Source: Lepiota brunneoincarnata (Eukaryota > Basidiomycota > Agaricomycetes > Agaricales > Agaricaceae). From it: 64,000 nucleotides of DNA. The translations under genes were made by a program, and so were the position numbers. The stretch is from NCBI GenBank assembly GCA_023014365.1, contig JAEBUN010000001.1:3224001-3288000 (forward strand), written 5' to 3'. The notes under the pieces are model-generated. The model was not told where the DNA came from. It saw only the letters and a program-made list of their open reading frames with translations, and made no database searches. Of this stretch, positions 44,181 to 55,581 are shown piece after piece. Every line of letters begins with the position of its first letter. The first letter of the stretch is position 1.

Positions 44181-46098
44181 ATGTCCTTTGAGAGCAGTCT
44201 CAAGAAGGCCAACCCTCCAAAACAGAGAACTACTTAGAATTCCAATCATCCAGAAGGTTCTGAAGGCCTCATTGCTGCTAGTACCTCTCAAAAGCAAAAA
44301 GATCTTACTAGTTCTTTAGCTGCAAACACAGTGAGCAGTTCAGCAGTTGCAGTATTGAGAGAAGCTGTACTGCCAATCTCTACTGCACCCAGAATTACTA
44401 TAAGGCTTCCAGCCTCAGCTTACAACATAGTACATTTACTGCACACCACAAACTAGGATGGTCCAACTGTTCCTACACTAAGCTTAGCATTACTAACCCA
44501 AAGCTCATTTTACATGAACCCTCCTGGTGCCTCTACAGTACCACAGATATTGTAGTCAACTCTGACTGCCCAGATAAACCAAACTATGCTATCTATGATG
44601 ACTACAGCTAGAAAAATGGGACATGAGCATATGCCAATTCCCTTTAGCAATAATGCTCCCAGATGGGATGCATCAAAACCACAGACATTAAGAAATTATC
44701 TCTGGATGCTTGAATATCTCTTCACAATAATGAAGATGGTGGATGATGCAGAAAAGGATTAATTGGGCAGTGTTATATGTGGACCAGGATATTTGTGAAG
44801 AGTGGATGAGTTTTGTGGAGTTCCTAGCAGGAAGCTGGTCAGGCTTCATGGAAAGATTAAAGAAAGAGTATCCCAAGACTGTGGCAGCCAAGCAGGGCTC
44901 AGTGTGATGCTTGAGGGAACTCTGCACAGAGAGTAGAGGCATTGCAATGAATGAGGAGCATAAAGTCCTGGACTTCAAAAGGTGATTCATTCTCAAAGCA
45001 GAGAAGTGCCTGAAGTTGCTGGCAGTAGTCTTGAACCAAGAGCTAGTCAAGTTATTTACAAGTGCACTGGACTCAGTGTTTCAGGATGTACTCAATGTGA
45101 GATTAGCAATCACTGGGGCATGTAGAACTGCAAGTGATGGGTCAGCACTGACTGTAAAGGATTTATGTGAAGAGGACCCCTATGATTGGAGGATTATTAT
45201 GGATAAAGCCATTGAAATTTCAATTGGTAAAACACTCATGTGATCCCTTCATCAAGATTTGAGGCCAGTGAACTCAGCATCTATGAGCCATCCACCCATG
45301 ACATCTGGAACAGGGACTTATGACCCTGTAGTGAAGCAAGAGCTGCAAAGCTTAAGGCAGAAATTCCAGGATGAAGTTTTGCAGATGGTGGGCAGTCTCA
45401 CTGAGCTTAAGGACCACATGAATATCCAAGAGCATACCTTGAAATCATACTTAGAGAGTTTGGCAAAGGATGGACAGAGTCATGCCAGCTATAATCATGC
45501 ATAGAAGAACACTGGGAGTGGGCTAGCAGGGTCACTTTCCAATAGAAAGTGTTTCTACTGTTGGTTGTTAGGGCATAGCTGGCTATTCTGCCTGGACATG
45601 GAGGTGGATAAACAAGCCAGCCAAATTAGAGTCAAAGGGAACAAAATATATATGGGAGATGGCTCAAGTATCCCTTGAGGAGAAGGGCCTATTAAAGAGA
45701 AAGTGGCAAAGTACTACATGATGAAGGGACAACTCTTTGTTCAGATACCAGAACTGCTGGAGGTTGAACCTGAGTTACTGCAAGTACCAGCACCAGTGGT
45801 GTTTGCACAGAGAGTGCTCCCAAGGTCAGAAAACCAAAGGTCACCAGCAGAAGAGGAAACCTACTGCCTAAAACAGCACATGGAAATGTTGGAAACAGCT
45901 GCCATTAATGCTGGGAGTGCCCCAAAGGTTAAGCTTATGACCAGAAAGGATGATGATATCAAGATACAGTCTTTGGCCAAACAATTGGCCCAGATACAGA
46001 CTAAGCTTAGTGGTTTAATGGGTAGTATGCCCTTGGTAAGCCAGTATTTGGACACCAGAAGTGGTGTGAAGACTTGGAACTCAGAGTTGGGTTTCTAA
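44181..46098 (+). pseudogene. E2 gag
   Basis: Starts MSFESSLKKANPPK at 44181. A capsid segment reads RWDASKPQTLRNYLWMLEYLF (about 44655), and later DPYDWRIIMDKAIEISIGK (45176). A coiled-coil stretch (KQELQSLRQKFQDEVLQMVG) leads to a zinc knuckle CFYCWLLGHSWLFC (about 45550). The last part (45703-46098) is open. Stops occur at several places, often TGA or TAG. It belongs to the gag type of a retroelement family common in agaricomycete genomes, as far as I recall. Confidence 0.65.
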
Positions 46099-46487
46099 AG
46101 AATTTAATGAAGGAGCTGGCTCTGAAGAAGAAGGTTGCCTTCACCAGAGAACAGACTCCTGAGGATGCATCAGATTCTGAGCAATCAGAAGAATCAGAAA
46201 ATGAGGAAATAGAGCAGCCAATGGAGAAACCAACTCATGCAGAGACAGGGGAACTACCATATATAAATGTGAAACCACTGGACCCTGTCATCAAGATACC
46301 ACTACTGCCCGTCAGAAGGATGGAGCCATCCAAGAAGGAGCCTGTGTATAAACACCAGGCCCCTACAGAGAAGAATGTTGATGTTGAGGAAGTATTTAGC
46401 AGGGTATTGAAGTGAGAAGCCTTAGTATCACATAGGGAACTCTTGGTATTATCACTGATATACAGGAACACCTATAGAGAGTGAATT

Positions 46488-49400
46488 ATGAGAAAAAGGG
46501 TACCCACAAGTCAAAGCTTAGTAGCAGGAGTTGGGTACTTGGACAATGATACAGAAGATATGGAGACTAATAATGGGCCAGTACAGGTCATGATAACAGA
46601 GCTGGCAGATGGCCCTTGGAAGTATGATACAGTGCTCCAAGAGGGCTTGGCAACCCACACCTGGGTAGCTCAGGATCCAATCATGCAGTACCTGGAGTCA
46701 CTTCCCAAAAGAAACAGGGGACAGCAGGTGTTTATTGCCAAAGAATGTGAACTGTTGAGAGTAGTTCCAACTCTGATAAATGGGATTTGGCAGGAAGAGG
46801 CCTTGCTAGATAGTGGGTCACAGATCATATCCATGAGTCAGGAAGCAGCAATTGCATGTCAAGTCTCTTGGGACCCAGACACTATGATTAATTTGCAGTG
46901 CAAATGGGCAGGTTGAAAAGACTTGTGGACTGGCAAAGAATGTAGGCTTTACCTGCAGGGGAGTCACAATCTATTTGCAAGTATACATCATTCACAACCT
47001 GGCATATTGAGTGCTGCTGGGATGACCATTTGATGTAATGATGGCCAGTGAAGTCAGGAATAGCACCAGTGGCAAACAAATCTTGGTTATTACAAACCCA
47101 AATACCAGAGAAAGGGCTGTGTTACCAACTTATGCTCGGGGAGAGTGTAATCCTCCTAAGCTTAGAGAAAACAGTCAAAAATTTCAAGAAACCTTGATGA
47201 GTTGAATGAAGGACAAGGAGAGGTGGCTTGTATAATAGACTATGATGATGAGAAGGGCCCTGTCATCACACAAATACTAAGCTTAGCAAAAGGAAGCTTC
47301 TCAGAGGCTGAGCTATAGCTAATGTTCATTGACCAAGTCATACATGATGAGGACTGCCCACAAGAAGATTAAGCAATGGCATTATTGTGCTTAGGACACA
47401 TTGCCAATGCTCAGGGTACCAAGGATCAGGGAATAACTGTCTTTGAAACTGAAGAAGATGATGAGGATATGATACAATGCCTGGCTGGGAAGAAATATAA
47501 ACCAGTTGGCTTAAAAGTGAGGCCAGTGTTAGGTGATTTACTGGAGAGATTCAGGATAAAATGAGAAATAAAAGGGGACCTGCTGGCAGAAATGCCTAAG
47601 CTTAGCATGCATCCTCCAGAGTTTGCCCTGACAGGCAGATACACTGAAGAGCATAAGCTTAAGCTGGATGAGGCCCATTCAGGGGATTTCTTGTGGCCAG
47701 AAGAAAGAAAGTTGATGCACCATGTTATGATGCTTCAAGAAAAGGCATTCATGTGGACAAATAAGGAGAGGGGATGTTTTAGGGAGGATTTCTTTCCACC
47801 AATCAAGATACTAACAGTAGAACATCCTCCTTGGGTTGAGAAGCCCATTATGATTCCACCAGCAATCTATGATGAAGTCTGTACCATTATAAAGAGAAAG
47901 ATTAGTGCTGGTGTATATGAGCCATCAAACTCATCCTATAGATTCAGATGGTTCTGTGTGGTGAAGAAAAATGGAAAAAGCTTGAGACTCATACACAGCT
48001 TGGAGCTGCTGAACAGAGTGACAATAGCACATTCAGGGCTGCTGCCAGCAATGGAAGATTTGGCAATGCACTTTGCAGGCAGAGCTTGTAGGGGCATTCT
48101 TGATCTGTATGTGTAAGGGGAATAAGTAGGCCAGAACCAAGTTGATATTTGAGTGCCAATTGCAATTGGCATGCATGCTACTTATATACAAATAACAGTC
48201 TGTGCACAGACTGGGCAACCAAACACTAGGTAACTAACAGTAATAACATACACAAACAATACACAAACAATGATACTTGCATGTGGGTTGGACTTGGGGA
48301 TGGGGGTGGCTGAAGGCTGAGGCTGGGCTCAGGCATCAGGCATTGGCTAGAGTGGCCAAGCCTGGATGTCTTACCACAGACCCCTAGACATACCTTGCAT
48401 AAGGGGGGGGGTGCTACAATGCCAGTCCCCTTACAGTATGTGGGATATGATGAACAATTGTTAGCTGAGTCATCTTGGGACTTAACAATGTTCCAGACAC
48501 CCTTTGGAGTGCTACACTTAGTGATGCTACCCATGAGATGGACTAATTCAGTGCCTATATTCCATGAGGATGTAACAGCAATCCTAGCCAGTGCTAAAGA
48601 GACATTGAAAGAGAACCCAGGGATCTGACAATTTGTATGGGAGCACATGCAGACAGTCAATAGGATTCTACAGAGGATGAAATATGTAGGCAGAACCTCC
48701 TCTGGGGCTAAGACAACTATCTGTGCTGATGAAATCACTGTAGTAGGTTTTGAATGCTCTTATAAGGGATAGTTGCCCACCACAGACACAATTGGGAAGA
48801 TATTAAGATGGGATGATTGCAAGAATGTCTCAGAGCTAAGGAGTTTTCTAGGAACAGCTACATGCTGTAGGAATCATATTTCGAAGTTCATAGCCATTGC
48901 TGCACCTCTGTATGAAAAGCTTAAGAAGGGACAAGAGTTTGAATGAGGAGAAAATGAAAGGAAGGTGCAGCAGGAGCTAAAAGATGCAATTTAGTGCTGT
49001 TTTTTGACCAGAAACCCTGAATTTCTGAGTAAACAACCCATAGTAGTAGCTGTGGATATCTCATGGAGGGTGGTGGGATACTACATATATCAGCAAGATG
49101 GAGAAGACACTAAGCTTATATATTATGTGAAGTTTGGGTCAATATTATTAGATGAGAGACAGCAGAGATACTCTCAGCCCAAGTGAGAGCTATGTGGCTT
49201 GGGAATAGTACTAGAACAAGAGAAATATTTATTATGGGATTCAAGAAACTTAGTGGTTGAAACTGATGTGAAGTTTCTCTTCAGGATGTTAAACAACCTA
49301 GGGAAGCTCCCAAACGCTACTGTAAACCATTGGGTGGACTTCATTAGGTTGTTTCACTTCACACTAATACACAAAGAAGCGAAGACATTTGGACTGGATG

Positions 49401-49498
49401 GACTGTCCAGGAGATGCTACTATCCCAGTGGTGAAACAGCCCATCACTTTGATGATGGCTTAGAGGATGAGGGAAAGGAGTTTGAGTTAATCAAATAA
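46488..49498 (+). pseudogene. E2 protease, reverse transcriptase and RNase H
   Basis: Protease: ALLDSGSQIISMS at about 46800. Reverse transcriptase: FREDFFPPIKILTVEHPPW, VYEPSNSSYRFRWFCVVKKNGKSLRLIH, then a solo LTR at 48112-48435, then GYDEQLLAESSWDLTMFQTPFGVLHLV and MRWTNSVPIFHEDV. The next stretch, which should hold the YxDD active site, is missing: the sequence jumps from VTAIL directly to ASAKETLKENPGI. RNase H-like part: VVAVDISWRVVGYYIYQQD and GLDGLSRR near 49400. Multiple TGA/TAG codons. Non-functional. Confidence 0.7.
48112..48435 (-). repeat. Solo LTR of the KH element family, reversed
   Basis: 324 bp matching the reverse complement of 22123-22442, beginning TGTAAGGGGAATAAG and ending GTCCCCTTACA. 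A perfect 5-bp duplication GTATG flanks it (48107-48111 and 48436-48440). Removal restores the E2 reverse-transcriptase frame (LDLYV then GYDE). Confidence 0.9.
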
Positions 49499-49731
49499 GA
49501 TCCAGGGGCTGCAGATCTGTTACCCTTGGAAGCCTTCTGTGATGAGATTGACAGTCACTCTGGCTTCAACCAGGGTCTGGTGTGTGATGTGTATGACTTT
49601 GAAGTATGAGCTGGATCAAGCTTGGAAAGAGTATTTAGATGAACAAAAGGCTAAGCTTAGGGTTATAGAAGACCTGGCATGCCTAGAAAACCATTGACAA
49701 GTACTAAGCTTAATGATAGGATGTCAGGCTA

Positions 49732-51581
49732 GTGCCAGATTTCGAAGAGGAGAAGTTGGTCGAGATAGAGGAAGCATATGATGAGTTGCATAGAATGGAT
49801 ACTATGCAAATACAAGACAAAAGAATACCCAAAGTCAAGGAATACCTGAAAGCAGGGGGCAGTGGTGCAGCCAAAGGCTTGGATGAGCCAGAACTGCATA
49901 AGCTTAGACATATGGTGGAGCATTTCTTCTTGGATGACAAGGGAAGGCTGTATAGGGCAAGTTCTAGTAGTCAGCATCAGCTAGTAGTGGATAAGGAGCA
50001 GTGTATGTATATGTTGCAAGCCAACCATGACTTCCTATGTTATCAGAATGCTATATCAGAAGGATGGTTATGTTTATTTTAATTTCCCATATCATATATC
50101 ACTCTGAAACAATCAGTAGTGTATATCAGAAGGACTATATTTATGTAGCTTATGACTCACTCTCTTATCTCTGACTCATAGTTACTCTGGTCCAGACCTT
50201 TATAGTAGGAACATAGCCACACTCAGTAGTATATAAGGATACAGTACATTACTATGTACATATCCCTATCTTAGTGTTATAAAGTTCCTGCCTCCTATAT
50301 CTCTTTGCCATAACCAGCTGGACTTATAGTGCTTCATCATCTCCAAGTTATGCTTAGTAGGTCAGGACCAAGTCTGTATAGACATCCTGTGTTGAACTCT
50401 GTGCTACTCAAGAGTAAACCCCTAACCTGGGTAACATCCTGGGATACAGAGGAATATACACAACCACTAAGCTTATAATGCAGAGGTTCTGGTGGCCAGA
50501 AGTTGAAGGAGATGTAGCTTGGTATGTGCAATTGTACCACCTATACCAGCAATGGCAAAAGATAATCATTGAGATGCCACCAATAGTAACACCCATGCTG
50601 TTGATATTCCAAGCACTACATGTGGACATGCTACATATGACATCAAGTTCTAATAGGTGTAGTTACATTGTGCATGGAAGGTGTGGACTGTCATCCTGGA
50701 TGGAGGCAAAAGCTTTGAGGAAAGAGAACACTAGTTCAATTGTGCAGTGGCTATTTGAAGATATTATTTGCCAATGGGGCTGCATAGTAAAGATTGTCAT
50801 GGACAATGGCTCTCCATTTAAGAAAACTGTCCAATGGCTGGAAGAAAAGTATGGGATAAAGGGAGTAATGATATCTCCCTACAATTCCAAAGCAAACAGG
50901 ATTATTGAGAGGCCACACTGGGATGTGTGACAGATGTTGTACAAAGCTACAGATGGAGATGTCAAAAAGTGGTATTGGTACCTACCACATGTTATGTGGG
51001 CAGATCAGATAACCATTAGAAAAGGAAGGGGATGTTCCCTGTACTTCTTGGTAACTGGAGCACACCCAATGCTACCTCTGGATGTCAAAGAAGCCACTTA
51101 GCTAGTACAGCTACCAAATAAGTATTTAGCAATGGCCAAGTTGATAGGATGTCAAGCTCAGGCTTTGGCAAAACATGTTTGGCATGTTGAGGAGATGTGT
51201 TAGCATGTTTCTGACACTAAGCTTAGCAAGGCTTGGGAGATGGAACAACAAGTAGCACATAAGATAAAAGATTATTGCTTTAGCCCAGGAGATTTAGTAT
51301 TGGTGAGAAATACAGCTATAGAAAGCTCAGCAGACAGGAAGATGAAACCCAGGTATCTAGGGCCCATGGTGGTCATATCTAGATCAAAGGGAGGATCTTA
51401 TATCCTGGCAGAGTTAGATGGTTTGGTATGGCAGAATAAAGTGGCAGTGTTCAGAGTAATTCCCTACTTAGCCAGGAAACATATGCTGTTGCTACCAGAG
51501 TTGCAAGAGTTGATAGATCTGTGCCTAGAGGGACTGAAGACCCTGGAGGAGACTACTAAGGATGAGCCTAGTGACAGATAG
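49732..51581 (+). pseudogene. E2 integrase and pol C-terminus
   Basis: Zinc-binding start ANHDFL (about 50027) is split by a solo LTR and resumes as GYRGIYTTTKLIMQRFWWPE. The core has LHVDMLHM, KIVMDNGSPFKK and SPYNSKANRIIERPHWD (DDE-type). After a TGA near 50930 it continues to a C-terminal part at 51240-51581 (FSPGDLVLVRNTAIES, YLGPMVVISRSKGGSYILAELDG), the usual pol tail that binds or positions DNA. Decayed but recognisable throughout. Confidence 0.7.
50038..50436 (-). repeat. Solo LTR, reversed relative of 29354-29737
   Basis: 399 bp beginning TGTTATCAGAATGC and ending CTGGGTAACA, the reverse complement of the solo LTR in the hAT element. Flanks are TCCTA and TCCTG, a 5-bp duplication with one change. 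It splits the integrase zinc-finger codons of E2, which rejoin as DFLGYRGIY. Confidence 0.82.
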
Positions 51582-51770
51582 GAGCCAGAAGTGTTGGGAG
51601 GATAGGAAAAACCTGATATTGTGGACAGAACTATCTACTGATTGAAGGAAAACTATCCTAGGGACTGTAAAAGCATTAAGCTTAAGTGGTAGAGGACTTG
51701 TCCAAGTTGGAAAGGTTATGCAAGAGGCTTTTGAGATGGATGTGCTCTTGAATAAGGAATTGGAACCTCT

Positions 51771-53028
51771 TTAAGTTGGCTTTGAGTGAAGGAATGGCCT
51801 CAATGAAGTCCTAGCTGAGTGAATTAAGGTTGCATTTGACTGACTGAGCATCATTACTGCAAGATTTGGACTTGTACTCATTGCGAGAATGAGGCAGGAG
51901 GTTTTGGAGTTCCTGGAGCAAACAAGCTGGCTGGGGTAAGTGTCAGAACTGTTAAGCTTAGCAAATGGAAGTGAAAAAATGCCTACCAGATAAGCCAGCA
52001 AAGGTGCACTCATCAGGAGCAAACTCAGTGCAGGCACACTTGGCAGTATTGGTGTTGTTGGCTAGAACCTGTTCAGCCTGGGCATAAGAGTAGTGTTTAA
52101 TGTTCATGTTGGGAACTTGACAATAGGGAAGAGGACAGATGGTGCCTTTAGAAGATGAGGACTTTTTAACAGCCTCCTAACAAGGGAGGAAGTTAGAATC
52201 AGTGGTTAAGGGGAGTAGAGCTGGCACACCACATTGGAAGTAGACAAATGATGCTTATGATAAGGTGAAACTACACAAACCTCTTTGATAATAGCTTGAG
52301 AAACCTCTTCATTGACCATCATGTCCTAAAGGTAAGTGATAATCTCAGCCAATGTGATAGGTTGAGAAGCAGCTAGATTACCATGTCAGTGCCAGTTGCT
52401 CAGGAGTTGGAAGCACTGGTCATACTCTCAGCAGGTTCAGTATTGGTGTCTACCACAACAGCAGCAGAGACAGGGGCCTTATGACCTTGCAAGGCTAAGC
52501 TTAAACATTAGGAGACAAATAGAGCCAAAAGAATGCTAAGCTTACACATTTAGGGACAGCAGAGCCTTCAGCAGTGTAAGAGGAAGTAAAGCCAGTTGTG
52601 GATGATAGGTTCTGAGCCTCTTCAGTCCTGGTTTTGTGGAATTCCTCAGAGCAGACACAATTAATGCAGCTACAGCATTCCAAGAGTGCCTTATAGACTG
52701 TGGGCATCTCATAAGATGAATGGTAGTTGTTTTGGTAAATTTCATAGAGTTTGTGGATATGGAAGATGTAGTCCTGATTGACATGAAGCTTGATAGCCTC
52801 AGTGTCCTCTGATAACACTTCAATATAAGCAGAGGATAAATGATAATTGAACAATGAAGAAAGAGACATGGGAACAAATAAACATACCCCAGGAGTGTCA
52901 AACACAAGGAGAGCCTTCTCAACAAGGGAACAAGCAACTTGACCATTTTACAGGTGCTAAAGGCAACCTTTGGCATTGCTGATGAGATTGTCAAGCTTGA
53001 CTTGGAGATTGGGGATAGAAGAAGCCAT
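51771..53028 (-). pseudogene. E2 antisense ORF 2
   Basis: Starts MASSIPNLQVKLDNLISNAKG at 53028 on the - strand, continues as NGQVACSLVEKALLVFDTPG, then a possible intron (GTATGTTTATT donor near 52888) and a second part YIEVLSEDTEAIKLHVNQDY to KALLECCSCINCVCSEEFHK. The last piece has a Cys cluster, CCSCINCVC. It is antisense to gag-pol and downstream of it. I do not recognise the protein; two stops lie in the first part. Confidence 0.4.
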
Positions 53029-53649
53029 TTTCTTGTGGAGAGTGTTTGCTAGAATGAGACATTGCTCCCTTGCTTTTATAAGAGAAGGCTGGCAGAAGTG
53101 ATGGCAAATCATGATGAGTGGATAAAAAGGGCCCCTCAACATAAGCTTATGACATGAGATGCCTAGGGGGCTTATGCTCTTGAGTGGCCAGCCTTTGACA
53201 GACTTGCTGAACCACAGTTGTCTTATTAGGTAATATGTTGCCAGGGTCTCATGGTTATCAGTTTGTGCAGAGATTCTGATGGAACAATGAGGGCACTGAT
53301 TTCTATTTGGCTAGGGGGAGATGGGCCCCAAGTGACACTTCAATTGATGCAATATGAATATGAGCATTTAAGGCAGCTTTTTCATGAACACTGTGTACAG
53401 GCTGGTTTTGGCTTGTAAGCAAACTGGAACAAAAGACTGGATCACTGTGCTTTGATGTCTTAATGTGCATGACACAGAAATAACAGAGAAATATATAATG
53501 AGTATATAAGTAGCTGGAAACCTTAGCTTAGCTTGGGATCTTCAAAAGGCCTTAAGCTTAACTCAAAAGGTTACCAAGAGACAAGATTTATTAAGTGGAA
53601 TGTAACAATATACATGACAAGATGATATATTACATTTAACTAGTCTAAG

Positions 53650-54960
53650 TCTTCCAGGATGGCCTCAGGATCCTGAGTCATCAGGAAAGCAAGGAAGAGA
53701 AGCAACTTGAGCTCCTCAAACTCCTTGTATGTTGGAGCTCTAGGAAAGCAATCTGCAAACTCGAAGAAGGCAAGACATCCTCGAGGGAATCAGCTATGCC
53801 CATCTCAACAAACACCATGTCATTACCTTCAAAAGCAGTCTGGGTTGCTTGCATTTCCTGGACAAATTGATAAATCACCTAGTGATGATGAAAGGCTGAT
53901 GCCTCATATGCAACCCAGTTTGCCTCCAAGCTGACCAAGCTGGAGGAGGCAACCCATGCAAAAGAGGCCAGGTCTGAAAGCCAAGTATATAGGGGTGCAA
54001 AAATAGAAAAAAAAAAAAATGATACTCATAATACTGACTGGTCATGGTAGATGTGACCAGGGCATTGGCTACTCCTGCTGAGACCCATAGGTGGTTTGTG
54101 AAGGTACAAGGGTAGCTGTATAAGTTGCAGCTGCAACACTTCTTACCCTTGCCCAGAGGCTCATATTCCAACTTATGAGTAGTGGAAGTAGGGCACTGGG
54201 ACCTAGGTGGCATGTACTAGGGTGGATGCCAACCCATCAGTAAGAGATATTAGAGAATGTACCAAGAGCTGGCTAGCTGCCAGCAGCCTAGAAAAGTCCT
54301 CACAAAATAGTAGGACAGGATACTGGTATCCATGGTCCTGGATTATTTTGGCCTCAGAGCATTGAATGCAAGGACAGGGAACATGCTTTTTCAGACATGT
54401 GTTGGAGCTCTTCTTGGGCAAAGTCATGCATTGGCAATGTGACCTTGAAAGTCCAGCTTGAGGAGGTGAGGACTAGGATACCTCTGGAACCACCAGGCTT
54501 GGCATATGAGAGGGAATGGGGGGCAGAGAAGCTAAGAACACATCTTGAAAAACAAAGGCCAGTTCTTGAGGGGCAGATGAGGGCTCAAGAAGTAATTCCA
54601 AGTCCAGAGAGGGCAAAACCTCCATAACATGAGAAGGGGCCTCAACAGAGGCACAGGGAAGCAGAGGTAGTGATAGCATGGGGCACCTGGGAGAAGCCAG
54701 CACATGTTGCCCCTCTAGACTTGAGGACCAGTGGAACAGTTGGTAAAGGTCATCTTGAGTGACCTCAGGAACAGGAGAATGTGAGGGCAAGTTGGAACCT
54801 ACCAGAAATAAGGGGAGAGGAAGTGGCATTGATGATTTTGCTCATTGCTTGCCTTTGAGGGCAGCTGGGATACAAGCTATGAGACAAATTATTAGTGAGC
54901 ATGGAGAAATGAAAGAAACATTGAAGCTTACATGTAGAAGAGCCCAAGGGTAGACTAGGG
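53650..54960 (-). pseudogene. E2 antisense ORF 1, Cys clusters and coiled coil
   Basis: Pieces in order on the - strand: a Pro/Ser/Leu-rich segment (54829-54473), a Cys segment KKHVPCPCIQCSEAKI (about 54400-54355), then GKGKKCCSCNLYSYPCTF (about 54155-54103) with the spacing CX2CX6C seen in one half of a Zn2Cys6 cluster, and a helical stretch SLEANWVAYEASAFHHH continuing through one stop into VIYQFVQEMQATQTAFEGND. Frames change between pieces, so introns or shifts are needed. It resembles in layout, not sequence, the antisense gene of copies B-D. Function unknown. Confidence 0.4.
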
Positions 54961-55394
54961 GAACTATGCAGGGTCATTGACAGGCTGGACACCTCTGGAG
55001 CTGATGCAATACCCAAGGGAGGGAGCACCAGCAAGCTTTTCCCATCCAGTGTAAGGGCAACCTGGTTGTCATGTTGTATTGACTGAGCAGGGGGAAACCT
55101 TAGTGTCATTCCAGGACATCTATCCAAGTACATACCTAAGCAGGGGGAAGCCTTAGAGAATTGAGTAAGGTTTCTCTGAGCTCACCTACACTACTTATAC
55201 TACTTGCTGTAAGTCCAAGTTAAGTAATCTACTCTACATAAATGGCTGTGAGGTGTCAGGGATGTCTAAAGTGGGTATGGTTGGGAATGGGCTTGGGACG
55301 GGGTTGCATGCACCAGTGAGGGTTTGCATCTGCATTGGAGGGGTGTAGGAAGGAACTTTGAGCACTGGAGTGCTGGAGGACCAAATTCTGGGCT

Positions 55395-55545
55395 GAAGGG
55401 GGCTGGGGATGAGATTTCCAAATGCAGGAAGGCAGGGAATTGGATTTCCAAGCATAGGAAAGCTAGGGATCAGGTTTCCAAACATAGAGAGGCAGGGAAT
55501 CAGATTTCTGAGTGCTAGGAGGTTGGGAATCAGATTTCCAAATTT
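55395..55545 (-). repeat. 30-bp minisatellite in E3 LTR
   Basis: About five units of roughly 30 bp with consensus CAGATTTCCAAATATAGGAA plus GGCAGGGAAT, 70-90 percent alike by eye. On the - strand it would read as 10-residue repeats (GNLIPSFPML), but it lies in the presumed LTR, so coding is unlikely. Confidence 0.65.
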
Positions 55546-55581
55546 GAGGTTGTAAGCAGTGACCTGAAGTTCCCCTTACAC

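Larger units (their letters stand above)
42784..55130 (+). mobile_element. Degraded Ty3/gypsy-type element E2
   Basis: A second retroelement family on +, with gag (44181-46098), protease, reverse transcriptase/RNase H (47592-49498) and integrase (49732-51581), followed by antisense ORFs (51771-54960). Interrupted by two solo LTRs (48112-48435 and 50038-50436). Both ends are uncertain; I set them from the spread of the AAGCTTA motif and from the neighbouring elements E1 and E3. Many stops throughout. Confidence 0.6.
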
